NCBI GenBank assembly: GCA_014529385.2
Contig: CM043966.1
Location: forward strand, 108,231,087-108,295,086
DNA length: 64,000 nt
DNA from: Adiantum capillus-veneris
Lineage: Eukaryota; Streptophyta; Polypodiopsida; Polypodiales; Pteridaceae
Direction of reading: 5' to 3'
Position 1 is the first letter of the stretch. Each line of letters starts with the position of its first letter. Below, one piece after another: positions 36,408-49,967 of the stretch. The notes beneath the pieces were generated by a model. The model worked only from the letters and a program-made list of their open reading frames with translations, had not been told where the DNA came from and made no database searches. A program made the translations under genes and the position numbers.

Positions 36408-37195
36408 ATGGCAAGTGTTTCTTTCTCCACGTTCAGTGGAAAGAAGGGAGAAGATCTCACTACCGACTTTTTGGATGATTTCGACATTGCTTGTGTCGTC
36501 TCCAACAAAGATGACGACGCTTCACGACTTAGAATTTTTCCTCTACTGATGAAAGTAGAGGCCAAGTCCTGGTATAATTCATTGCCCCAGGCTACCAAGA
36601 ATGCATGGGATGTGTTAAGGGCTGCTTTTGTAAAGAGGTTTGGTGGAGGCACAACCTCGGAGAAGCTATGGCAGCTACTGACAGAATTAAAGCAGGGACG
36701 TCTTCTAGAGTATGCCACATACGAGTCCAAATTTGTGGATTTATGGGAGAGATGGGTTGCCTCACTGGAGGAAGGCGAAGGAGAGCCTAATTTCCTAAAG
36801 AAGGACCGTTTCATTGTTGGTCTATGGTCGCCGCTTAGAGAGAAGGTGAAGGGAAGGTTTCCTGCAACATATGAGTTGGCAGTTGAAGTAGCTCGCCTTA
36901 AAGACAAGAAGCTGCGCATACAAGCAAGAGTAAACTAGTCAGAGGAAACAAGCTTGGCCCAACCAACCCCAGTGGCTGCAACAGCCAATCATAGAGCCCA
37001 ACCGCAAGAGGCATCAGAAAACAGCAAGACCTGCTGAGTCGTATCACCACCCAACTAGAGAGTTTATCTGTGCATCTGGTGCAGCAAGGGCATGCACCTG
37101 TCAGGAATCCAGAACAAGGAAGAGGACAACGAAGGAAAAACCAAGAGTACCATTGTTACAACTGCAGGGAAGATGGCCATGGAATGGACTACTAC
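36408..37195 (+). pseudogene. gag: Gag of Tat-type element
   Basis: Gag forms the virus-like particle in the cytoplasm. The 176-codon frame from ATG 36,408 holds the retrotransposon gag domain: FSGKKGEDLTTDFLDDF, then LLMKVEAKSWYNSLP, WDVLRAAFVKRFG and the LLEYATYESKFVDLWERW box. It stops at 36,936-36,938 (TAG). After a frameshift, 37,154-37,195 encodes the nucleocapsid knuckle CYNCREDGHGMDYY, in which the last zinc-binding Cys has become Tyr (TAC for TGC). A Pro-rich stretch follows to about 37,380 in yet another frame, and a Lys/Glu-rich linker at 37,379-37,585. It is non-functional as it stands. Confidence 0.85.
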
Positions 37196-37708
37196 CCACA
37201 CCCAAGGAGGTAGAATTTCGATAGAGGGGGGAGGCAGAATCAGATCTCTCCGCCAAGAGCAAGACCACCACCACCTAGGCAACCAGGACCGATCCCACCG
37301 GTCCAAATCCTTCGACCACCTGTACAACAGCAACCACCACCCCCACCTCTCATTCCACCACTACCCCCACCACCTGCTATGAACCAAGCGGTGAGTGTTA
37401 TTAGCTTGGAGGCTAAAGGGAAGGCAAAGTTAGAAGAATCAGTTCGAGAGAAGCACAAAGGGAAAGCGAAGGTAGAAGAAGTGGATTCTATGGGAGTGAA
37501 GCGTGCCAGGCACGAGGAAGCATCTCAAAGAGAAGAGAAGATGAAAGGGAAGGCCGAGTCTAGCAAGCAAGCAGCTAAAGCATGACGGAAGATAGACATC
37601 GTGGACTTCTCATTAGGTGAGGATGCAAAACCCTATGAATTAGTTCAGGATGTGTTAATGTAGGGCCCGAAGATAACTTGGCCCCAATTACTCCACCTTG
37701 CACCAAGG

Positions 37709-38629
37709 ATGAGGAGGCAATGGACAAAAATGGTAAGTACCAGGAAATCAAGGCCCAGGATAGCTGGGGCTATCTCTGGAAGGGATCTCGACGACATCCT
37801 ACCAACCATGGATGCCCACATCAAGGGGCAACGAATCTCAAACGTCTACATAGATGGTGGCGCGCAAATATGCATCATGAGTGAAAAGATGATGCACCAT
37901 TTAGGTCTAGAGGTAAGTAGGCCGGCACCCTGCCGAGCCAAGATGGCAAACAATGTAAGAGTGAAATGCGTGGGCATTGTAAATGCGGTCAAAGTAAAAG
38001 CATTCAATACAGAAGTAGAGGTAGACATCTTCGTCATGCCACACAAAGGGGAGGGCTACCCCATCATTCTTGGGAGGCCTTGGCTTATGGCTATGGAAGC
38101 TAAACAAGATTGGAGCACCGTGATGATTCAGATGAAGGACGCTAAAGGGAAGTCCATATTCTACGACATGAGGACTAGAAAGCAGTGCAACATGATCTTG
38201 GAGGCTTCAGAAGATGATTCCGCCAGCGACTATTCGTCTACCTCAGGAGAAGAGACGACCACCACCGACGGAAGTGACAGTAGCATCAAAGTGATGGGGG
38301 TCATTCTTAAAGACCCAAAAAGATTGACACAATCTGAAACACCCCCGACAAACCAAGAGGAATCATCAGGTGTGCAGTCCTTGGAGGATGCAGGTAAGTT
38401 ACAGAAAATGCTCTCAAATGAGTTAACCAATGAAGAAAGGAAGGAGTATGTCTCCATGCTAGGTAATTTCACTACTTTGTTCATTGATGGCTATGATAAG
38501 ATCACAGGAATTATAGTAGTGCAACACCACATAAAACTCAAGGAAGGCAGTAAACCAGTAGTACAAAAGCTTAGAAGACTTGGAGTAATGGGTCTCCCCA
38601 GTAGTAGTCACACCAAAAAAAAAAGGTAA
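37709..38629 (+). pseudogene. Aspartic protease region of Tat-type element
   Basis: This protease cleaves the Gag-Pol precursor. The frame contains NVYIDGGAQICIMS with a D-G-G active site instead of D-S/T-G, a form I recall from Tat/Ogre elements, and later YPIILGRPWLMAM, the conserved ILGRPWL flap/C-terminal motif. The segment after it is Ser/Asp/Thr-rich (SEDDSASDYSSTSGEE) and leads into the RT connection. The frame differs from that of RT, and near 38,600 the link between them is shifted within an A-run (38,614-38,625). The ATG at 37,709 is probably not a true start, since a polyprotein would read through from gag. Confidence 0.85.
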
Positions 38630-39146
38630 GTGGAGAGTCTGTGTGGATTATAAACCTCTCAATGCAGCCACGAAGAGGGATCACTTTCCCCTCCCATTCC
38701 AGGATGAAATACTCAATGAAGTGGCAGGTCACGAACGATACACAGTGTGCGATGGCCACTCAGGATACTTCCAAATTAGCATTCCGGAGGAAGATCAGAT
38801 GAAGACAACCTTCATCACACCTTGGGGATACTTTGCCTACAAAGTGATGCCGTTTGGCCTCACTAACACCCCGGCCACATTTCAGCGCTATGTGACCTTT
38901 GTTTTCCAACCCTACTTTGGAACATCAATACGGGTTTTCATAGATGATTTTTTCATCTATAGTTCACGAGCCCTTCATTTAAGCAAAGTCTATGATGGCT
39001 TAACCAGGCTACAAACCTTGGGTGGCCAGCTCAACGTGGATAAGTTTCACATTGGTGAAAGCAAAGTCACTCTCCTTGGCCATGTAATTTCAGCCAAAGG
39101 GATCGAGGCTAACCCTAGCAAGATTCAAGCCCTGGTATCTTTGTAG
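38630..39146 (+). pseudogene. Reverse transcriptase of Tat-type element
   Basis: The domain begins WRVCVDYKPLNAATKRDHFP, followed by RYTVCDGHSGYFQISIPEED (the F-D-x-x-S-G-Y box, with YTVCDGHSGY in place of YSFLDGFSGY), TTFITPWGYFAYKVMPFGLT, PATFQR and the catalytic FIDDFFIYS (YxDD-type box with Phe). It ends at TAG 39,144-39,146, a point stop: the same frame continues directly into the RNase H region. The palm motifs are intact apart from that stop. Confidence 0.9.
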
Positions 39147-40200
39147 TCACCCACCACCGCTAAGCAACTGGTTTCTTTCCTTCAGAAGGTAAGATACTTA
39201 AGCAGGTTCATTCACTTGCTATCTCAAGTGGTCCTTCCCCTACAACAACTCACCCAGAGGGATGTCTTCTCATGGAGTGAAGAGAATGAACAGCAGTTTA
39301 CTGAGGTAAAGCAAATCCTAGCTAAGCTTCCCACTATTTCACCTCCTAAGTGGGACGAGCCATTTTATGTGAACCCTAGTGTGGGAAGTGATACACTCGG
39401 AGCCGTGCTAATGCAAAAGGACCCCCAAACTTCTTTCATGCGTCCTATTTACTTCTCTAGTCGTGTCATGACCCCGTCAGAAAAGGGATTTACCAAAGTA
39501 GAACACATGGTTCTAGCACTAATGTTTGCTACCACAAAGTTCCGCTCCTATCTACTGCCTAGACCCTTTGTAATCCTGACAATGGAAGAGGTTTTCCCAT
39601 ATGTAATGCGACACATTGATGTCTCATCTAGGATCTCAAAGTGGTTAATTAGATTACAAGAGTTTGACTACACCATGCAAGTAGAAAACTCCAACAGGGC
39701 TAGTTTAGCGGGAATTCTTACTCATCGCCATTATGAGAAGAACTTGAAGGTCAACACGGAAGCAAAGGAAGAAACACCAATGGTAGAGAGTCCTAGGCTA
39801 GAAAGATCTCACTCTCTTTTCTTTGACGGAGCATACAAGAGAACAATGGACCAGTCTGCAGCAGGCATAGTCATTTTCAATAAACAACAAGAAAGAATGT
39901 TCTCCATTGGGCAGTTATTACACTCCCACTCCAACAATGAAGTAGAATATGCAGCCCTAATTCTTGGGTTGGAACAATGTATTTCACAAGGAATTCAACA
40001 CCTAAATGTGTTTGGCGATGCTTTGCTTTTGATAAGGCAGATAAATGGCACGTGGGTTTGTAAGAATCAGGTTTTACTTGGTCAACTCCACCAAGTTAAG
40101 GATCTTCTAAAGAAGTTTGAAGCGGTGAAACTATTTCATGTCCCCAGAGTAGAAAATCAAGAGTCAGATGCTCTAGCCAAAGAAATAATACAAGACATTC
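39147..40200 (+). pseudogene. Dual RNase H region of Tat-type element
   Basis: Two RNase H domains follow RT in one frame. The first (about 39,350-39,720) keeps the shape of the Ty3/gypsy RNase H (LGAVLMQKD, IYFSSRVMTPSEKGFTKVEH, FDYTMQVENSNRASLAGIL), but its first catalytic Asp is replaced (FYVNPSV instead of YVDAS). The second (about 39,800-40,190) is the archaeal-type RNase H: SLFFDGAYKRTM, NNEVEYAALILGLE, VFGDALLLIRQINGTW and SDALAKE, keeping the D, E, D and D expected for metal binding. A dead first domain plus an intact second one is the pattern described for plant Tat retrotransposons. Confidence 0.9.
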
Positions 40201-41573
40201 CCGTAGGAGCAATCAAACTGAAGCTACCCCTCTTCCAAGGTAGTGATGCTATGCTTGATGTCATCAATTTTTTAGATACAGGAGAATGTCCAGAAGGATA
40301 CACCAAAGGTCAGAAACAGTGGTTGGTAAGGAAGGCTACTAGGTACCACCTTGTAAACGACCACTTGTATTGTAAGGGCAAGGATCAAATTCTTAGGTGG
40401 TTGCCAACCTCCAGTGAGGTCACAGAGGTAATTTCAAGTTGCCATGATGGCGTTTGCGGCGGTCATTTTGCTCTAGATATCACCGGCAGGAAGATTCTAC
40501 AAGCAGGATACTCTTGGCCTAGCTTGAACAGGGATGTACACCATTGGTGTAAAACATGTAAGGCATGTCAAGTGTCCAGTGATCGCACATTAACCTATGA
40601 GCCACAGACTCCTATCATCTCATACGGTCCATTTGAGAAATGGGGAATAGATGCAATCGGTCCTCTACCAAGGGCCCAATCAAGTAAACTGTACATCATA
40701 GTGGGTGTAGACTACATGACTCGATGGGAAAAAGCAACAGCCACCACCCGCATTATAGCCCAAGACGTAGCAAAGTTCATTTTTGAGAATATCTGTTGCC
40801 GTTTTGGCACTCCTCTTGAGATAATATCAGATAGAGGACCGGGATTCAGAGGTGATTTGGTGGGAGAACTGATGAAGAAGTTAGGCATCACACGCCGACA
40901 TTCCACACCATACTATCCACAATGCAATGGTCTGGTAGAGAAGGTAAACGGAATGATTTGCAAAATCATCACAAAGCAGGTGAACAATCACACAGGGGAC
41001 TGGGATAAACATCTCATGGCAGCTCTTTGGGCCTACAGAACAACGTTCCGAACATCACTAGGTTTCACCCCTTTCCATCTAGTTTATGGGAAGGAGGCAA
41101 TTCTACCCATTGAGGTACAGATAGCCAGCTTACGAGTTTTGGCTAGCCAGGTACATCGTCCAATTGTAAATCTCTGAAACCACATCTTGGATCTGGAGAG
41201 ACTCCAACTAGATAGGGAAGAAGCAATCAGTCACTATGCAACACAGGCAGAATGACGCCGGATCACTTTCAATCAAGGGCTTAAAGAAAAGGGACTGGAA
41301 AAAGGTATGTTAGTGCTGAGATACGACAACAGATTCGACACCAGGAAGGACAAGAAATTTCAACCCAAATGGGAAGGGCCATTCATCATCAAGAAACGCT
41401 ATGACAAGAGCAGCTATAAGCTGATGGAAGAAGATGGGAGAATTCACAAGACTAGGGTCAACGGATGGAGACTGAAAAGGTATTTTCTTAGGTTTGATCC
41501 AGAATTCATGCTAGACATTCCGAAGAGGGAGAACCCTCTAACTCCACAGCTAAAGATGCAGAGGAAGGGCTAG
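40201..41573 (+). pseudogene. Integrase of Tat-type element
   Basis: Integrase inserts the cDNA into the genome. In the frame opening at 39,216, the zinc-binding H2C2 domain is at about residues 409-447 (CHDGVCGGHF ... HWCKTCKACQ). The catalytic core follows with the three acidic residues in GIDAIGP, SDRGPGFRGD and NGLVEKVNG, and the GFTPFHLVYGKEAILPIEV tail. Stops at 41,175-41,177 (TGA) and 41,253-41,255 (TGA, likely from CGA) interrupt the C-terminal part, which resumes in the same frame (41,307-41,573: KKFQPKWEGPFIIKKRY, the GPF/Y domain). No chromodomain, as expected for Tat. All catalytic residues are present. Confidence 0.9.
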
Positions 41574-41593
41574 AAGCATGAATGCCTCTAGCC

Positions 41594-41609
41594 AAAAGGC
41601 GAGGGCTAA
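41594..41609 (+). other. Polypurine tract of Tat-type element
   Basis: AAAAGGCGAGGGCTAA lies immediately before the 3' LTR, where the plus-strand primer is expected. Two pyrimidines interrupt it. Confidence 0.6.
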
Positions 41610-44244
<2,635 letters not shown>

Positions 44245-46640
44245 GTAGCATGCTAACATAACTCATCAACAAAGATTAATTCCTTGACTTGTTATCATTT
44301 TTCATCAGTAAACAACCCCACCATAATTGGTACTTGAGGTTGAGAACCTGAACATGAAGGTACTAAACCTAGTTGGAATACGCTTTTCCTCATGGTAAAC
44401 AAACTCCAACTAGAGAGATAACATCTCCAATTGGATTGCTATGTGTTAATGTACATGCTTAGCATATCCTTTAGTCCATGATTAACGCGTGTAATTTGGC
44501 TATCCATCTATGGGAGTACTGAGGTGTGTTTCCCATTCGTTTACGGATAGTCCTAAAAAATGATCGATAAAATGGGATCACGTTTCTTTACACATTGTTG
44601 ATTAATCAACAATGTTATGAATAACCAACTTGGCTAATTTAAGAGATTGGAAAAGTGGATTGAATGAACTGTACAAAGTTTAGCTAACTTATCTACAAGT
44701 ATTCACACTGAGCCATGACCTCTAATGGACATTATTAGACCCACAATTAATCTCATATATATATTGTACATATAGTGCAAAATGCTTTAGAAGCTATCAA
44801 TTTCTTGAATTTGCATGCCACTCCAAATCAGACTTTGCTAAACATTAGGCTCCATAACACCTAGTGTGCATCCATTTAGCAAAAACAAATTCAAACCTGC
44901 CTTTCCATGACCATAATTGCCAATGCTCATGGATAACATTACGCTCATAGTGCACAAGGAAAGAAATTAACTTAGTTGGACCATAATAGAATGTGAAAAT
45001 TAACCACATCTAGGTGCCAACAATACAACATGTTCAGCAACACTTGTAATCTTAACAAGCCTAACTAAGTATCCTGCAATTTTTGGCCACTGAAATTGCT
45101 CTTGATACGATGTGCTCAAAATGGTTTAATAAACAGATATGACTAGGACCTAGGGACTTTGTTGTGATACATAATTAATATAATAGGCACCAATGTCAGT
45201 CCCAAAGACTAAAATTCTCCACATGTGGAATATGTCTCATTTAAGGATGCCCAAAAAAATGACATCCTTCAAGTATAAGATGCTTGTGTGTGGAGGTAAT
45301 TGTAAGCGCTCAACGACATGAGTGAGAGGGAACATCATAAACTCTACTCCACATTGGTTAAACCAAACTCCATGATTTCCTAGACCATGTTGTAGCCTTG
45401 TGACAACATGTGCCAAACAAAACCCTGCTATGTAGATCCATAACTATAGGGTGCAAAATGTATTTGATACACTATTGTCTCAAAATTCTTTTCTCCTGTA
45501 GGACCTTGTCATGTGTTTGAAGAGAAAAACAGATGAAAGCATTCTAGCTTATACATCCTACTTTGAAAATTTGATCAGCACATATACATAAATAAAATGG
45601 AACCAAATCATAGACATACTTGGAGGTTGAAAATAACGTCCAATTACCCAGAGTCAAGTGCACTATCCAAACCTGAAAGGTACATTTAAAAAAAATGGCC
45701 TCAAAAGGCACGGTTTGTCTAAGTTAGAAACTAATAAGAATCAAGCAATATTAAAGTGGTACAACCCTGGGTGTTGCCTTGGCAATCCAAACCCCTAGGT
45801 TAAAGTTTGCAATTATAAACCCCTTGGTTAGATTTGGCATGTTAACTACTTAAACTAGTAATGAACAATGACCAACACAATATACCATGTCTAACAGTGA
45901 TTGGAATCAACTTAGAAAGTTGAACTTGTCCACTAACCCTTGGTAGATTGCAGACTTCTTTGCTTGAAAGTAAAACTATGAAGAGATCAAATCATGACAC
46001 TCAACACCTATGGAGTGATTATGTAGCTAGGTCATACCCTTAAAAATACTAGCCTTAGAGATACAATCAATGTTATAACTAAGCAACAGGTCTTCTTAAG
46101 GTAGAATCTTATTCAAAAATGGATTTTGAAATAATCTTGTCTCCCTACAAAAGAAGAAAAATATTCTCAACACCCAAAAGAATGTAGATATGGTAGTTTT
46201 TAATGGTTTTTGAACAAGATATTACCTACTTGCAAGCGCTCTTACTTTATTCATGTCATCCCATGAATTAGCTCTTTGATAGCAAGGCCATGCCTACTTT
46301 TTATCTACAAAAAACATGATCTGTATTGGATGCACCTTGTGCATAGAGTCAATGATATAAAATGCCTTCCATTGTAGACATATACAATGATCACAAGAAA
46401 ATCTACCAGCCTCAACTCTTCTTGAATAGAGTAGTCGATGTTATAGTGGAAGTGAATGGGTGCAACAACAATGCAAACTCCTCCTAGGGGTGGAGGTGAT
46501 TCCTCTATTTCAACAAAAGCAGGTGGTAGTGGTTCAATACTAAGAAATGGCATAAGAGTCAAATTTCATACTTCCATTTCAGACAAGGCAGCAAAGAAAA
46601 TTGGTTTGGCTCTTTTTAAAGGCTAAAGTGATTGAAGAGA
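44245..46640. other. Intergenic, AT-rich, nothing recognised
   Basis: No domain on either strand. A short perfect palindrome (gttgattaatcaac) lies at about 44,607. This flank continues from the sequence left of 32,461, interrupted by the Tat-type insertion. Confidence 0.45.
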
Positions 46641-49121
46641 ATGCATTGTAGACAAAGTACATGAAGCCTTCAAGGTTGAGTCTCATGCAGGAGACGGACA
46701 TGTGGGGTGTATGAGGTGCACATCAAGGATGAGCCCTACTACACATGCCCCGATTTCATCAATAGGGAGGCCAAGGAAAGTCTTATTGTCTTCTACCCAA
46801 ACTTCCCATGGTTTGTTATCAGTTATTGATAACTAAGCCAACTATTCCTAGATAGAGTATTAAATGAATAACTAAGCCTCTTGCATGGTTTTGACCAGGC
46901 CTCTCAACGCATGGGCCGGAACTAGGCGAATAGGGGCCTTAATAATTTCCCAAGGGCCCCCTTTGCTTGGTTCTAACCCTCTGTGCCAAATGGACGTGGA
47001 TATACCGTGAATTTTGCTAATATATTCTCTTGGGTCAGACCCAAGCGAAGAAGGGCCTGAAGAATCCTTCAAGCCCTCTGTTCGCTTGGTTCTGACCCCA
47101 AATGGACATGGGTACAACATGAATAGTACTGAGATGACCACGTTGGTTAGAACCAAGCAAATATGGTCCTTGGGGGACTCTTCATGCCCTTCCTCGCTTG
47201 CTTTTGACTTTTACCATGTCATCGGTTCTACTAAACAAGTGGGTTAGAACCAAGCAAATAAAGACCTTTAGGGAATCCCAAGGCTCCATCCATATTCACT
47301 TGGTTCTAGCCACAAATACCGTTCAATATATAATAGTATCTTTGTCTTGATATTTCTTTCACACATGCGGAACATAGTATTAGAGACGGATGATGTAGGG
47401 GAGGATACATGTCAAGAAAAATTGTACACGTTCCTATGCAGCACCCGTGCTCATCATCATGCACCAGAGCTATCAAAAATGTTTAATGCAAAGTTTTGTA
47501 TCATGCAGTGGAACGTTGATTTCTCAATGGAGTACCTACAAATGCATTTGTAACAGTACGAAGCAGTCATTTGTGATAGCTCCCTAACAATTGATGGCAT
47601 GAAATTTGTGCACCCAACCGATCTTGACCCTGAGAAGCATGCTTCAAGAAGGTTGAATCACTGTCTGGAAAAGTGTCCCTCCAATGCACTGATTGTCAAA
47701 GAAAGATGTCCTAGGCACTCTAAAAAGTGTCTCTTAGTGGAATTCAACCACGGGTCTGTGTGTTACTTGTACCTATAGATGGATGATGAGTCAAAGACTT
47801 CCCAATCGTCAAATTTTGGTAGTTTCCCATTGGCACGGGAGGAAGAGGTAGAGGACATGGAGTTACAGTTTGACCAGAAGAAAAGCGGGTAGAGGTAATG
47901 AAGGAGACATTGATGCAGGCTTAACTCTTGCGAATGCAGCACTTGGAAGCAAGCAAGAAAGCTCGAATGAGGAAGGGTCTTTGCCTCTGAATTGAACTCC
48001 CAGTTTTGCTATGGCCGATGACATTCACTACATTCTCTTCATGGATATTACATAGCTGAATATATGGGAGGACTACTACTTAGCTGCAATTGCAAATTTT
48101 TGTGACACAAACATGGGTTTTGTGGAGGATGGAGTGGACAAACATCTCCTTACAGACACATCTGTACACGACACACAGCTCATTTTAGGGGGTCAACCGA
48201 TCTAAGATATATTCAACGAAGCGAAGTCTAGAGAAGCCGAATTTCCAACAAATGATCAGCAATTCCAATCGACCACAAGACAACTTGGCTTAGAAAACAT
48301 GGGTGTCCTTGTGGCACCCCTGGTCCAGCTGGCAAATAGCCACTCAATTCACTTGTGGGGAAGGTCCATGCTCGAGATGGACGAGAATCAGATGGTAATT
48401 TCTTTTAGGAATGCATATGGTTTTGCCCATGTCCCAATGATGCAATATTGAGATAAATTTGATTGTTGACAGGTGCTTGTGTATGATGATAGTTTCCTTC
48501 GAAGAGCAGGAGGCTCAAGGCAAGGACTTGTCATCACTGGAGTGCAATGCAAGGATGCTGTGTTGTCTCAGTACATCGGGCTTTTTAACCACAAAAAGAT
48601 TTGTAGAAACAATTCAAGTACTTGACACTATTGTACGCATATCAATAATAATCCATGAATGTTTTGATATTGTTTTTAAGATCATAATATACCACAAAGA
48701 ATACTTTGAGGATAATGAAAAGTTCTTTTTGTTTGCAATAAAATTTACAAGATTGTGTGGTGGGTATCCCATGCCACTGAGTGCAGAAAGGATAATCTTG
48801 ATAGAGAAGCAGTTTATTGTACGCGTTTTTGGCATCGAGTATGGGTGTCAAGCACTCAAGGCCCCCTATTTCATGTTGTACACAGCTCATGCCCTAGAGA
48901 CAAGAGTTGAAGACCCGGAGAGACTGGATCCATACAAAAAAAAGCTATTTTTAAGGGATAGAAGACGCTTGATTCCCGCGGAGATGCTGCCATCAATAGA
49001 GGAAAAAGTTTGGCTAAGGGGCATGGACGTCGAAGAGGTACACAGGGAGGAAGAAGGGGGTGTAGAGAAGAGAATAAAAATGACGGGATCATGCCCATCT
49101 TCTCCCGCTTTGGACTTGTGA
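46640..49121 (+). pseudogene. Decayed multi-exon gene with SWIM zinc-finger-like motif
   Basis: 46,707-46,806 reads VYEVHIKDEPYYTCPDFINR, fitting a SWIM finger (..Y.V.....CxCpDF.....), with the first Cys apparently replaced by Tyr; the Cys-x-His half is not found. After palindrome array C, coding-like sequence resumes at 47,347 (HMRNIVLETDDVGEDTCQEK). It continues with point stops through a Cys/His-rich segment (about 47,560-47,780) and a Gln/Glu-rich helical part, to about 48,394. There a donor (ATG|GTAATT) and an acceptor at 48,472 (GACAG|GTG) join two in-phase segments (GRSMLEMDENQM to VLVYDDSFLRRAGGSRQG). A further 220-codon frame ends at 49,121. SWIM domains occur in MULE transposases, FAR1/FHY3 proteins and ubiquitin ligases; I cannot tell which applies here. 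Several stops and shifts make it a pseudogene. Confidence 0.35.
46882..47312 (+). repeat. Palindrome array C
   Basis: A half unit (46,882-46,895) is followed by four palindromic units at about 46,912-46,978, 47,031-47,099, 47,144-47,211 and 47,240-47,312. The second is the clearest: left arm GGGTCAGACCCAAGCGAAG, right arm TTCGCTTGGTTCTGACCC. Arms are recognisably those of arrays A and B (AACCAAGC.AAT..GGGCC), but spacers differ ('aaatggacatgggtacaac'-like) and spacing is wider (about 100-120 bp). No inverted flank copy is seen here. Confidence 0.85.
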
Positions 49122-49967
49122 CTATCGCCACCTCGCATTGTGCTCCCCCGCATTTGAGTTTCCCCAAGCCCTTTGCTTCCTCTTTTTGTGGATAAGTTGT
49201 AAAGAACGTGTAATTTTTGAACTCTTAAGAAGCTCCTTCTGCCTTGCTCTATGTATAAGTCGTTATAAGTCCATTGGTGTAACTCTAATAGGCTTTTGAC
49301 TCTATCTTTGCCTCCACCATGTCTAGTTTGCTTAAAGTAACATGTTCTTGCCATGTAGTGGGTCTTTTCCATGCCTTGTGTGGACCATATTGACAACGAG
49401 CCGTATGTTTTGACAAAATATGGACCATGGTTGAACAATATGTGCTGCATTGGAATAAAACAATATGGTGAGTAGAGTAGGATATATGCAGCATATATTG
49501 TTTGCATATGGAACATGCTAACTCACCATGTAATGAGTGATATGTTGCCCACCCCACCCTACCAGGTATGCCTTCTTCCAATCCAGCAAGGCTTCTTGAA
49601 ATGATCTGAGCTTACTTTCATCCACGAATGCTGCTCAACGTAGTGGAAGATTTTATCAAGTGATTTCCACACGTTTGCCTTACTCTATGTAATTGTTTCC
49701 ATTTGTTGAACATGTTTCTCTTCTCCTCTCTATCAGACTCTTTGAGGCTAAACCCAAGAAACCTTTTGGCCTTCACGCCGCCTATTGACACTTTCCTTGG
49801 TACCTTGTAATGACCTTGAGACATCTTAGGGTCCTCTTCAATTTTGACATTGTCTCCATGCAAACCAACGTCTGAGAGCACTTCCTCTAATGTTTTGATG
49901 ACTCTTCAGTGACTCACTCACTGGCTTTAAGGTCCATGCAAAACATATGTACAAATGAACGAACTTT
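49122..49967. other. Intergenic, nothing recognised
   Basis: A 209-codon minus-strand frame (48,887-49,516) overlaps the end of the SWIM-like locus and has no motif, so I treat it as chance. Confidence 0.4.

Noticed and set aside
36605-36790. Alternative gag-overlapping frame
   Set aside because: Out-of-frame shadow of the gag domain.
46640-49121. Insertion from a large DNA virus, suggested by the unfamiliar protein
   Set aside because: Splice signals and a SWIM-like motif fit a plant or transposon gene, and no viral hallmark gene is present.
48887-49516. 209-codon minus-strand frame
   Set aside because: Antisense to the end of a plausible plus-strand coding frame, low-complexity C-terminus, no motif.
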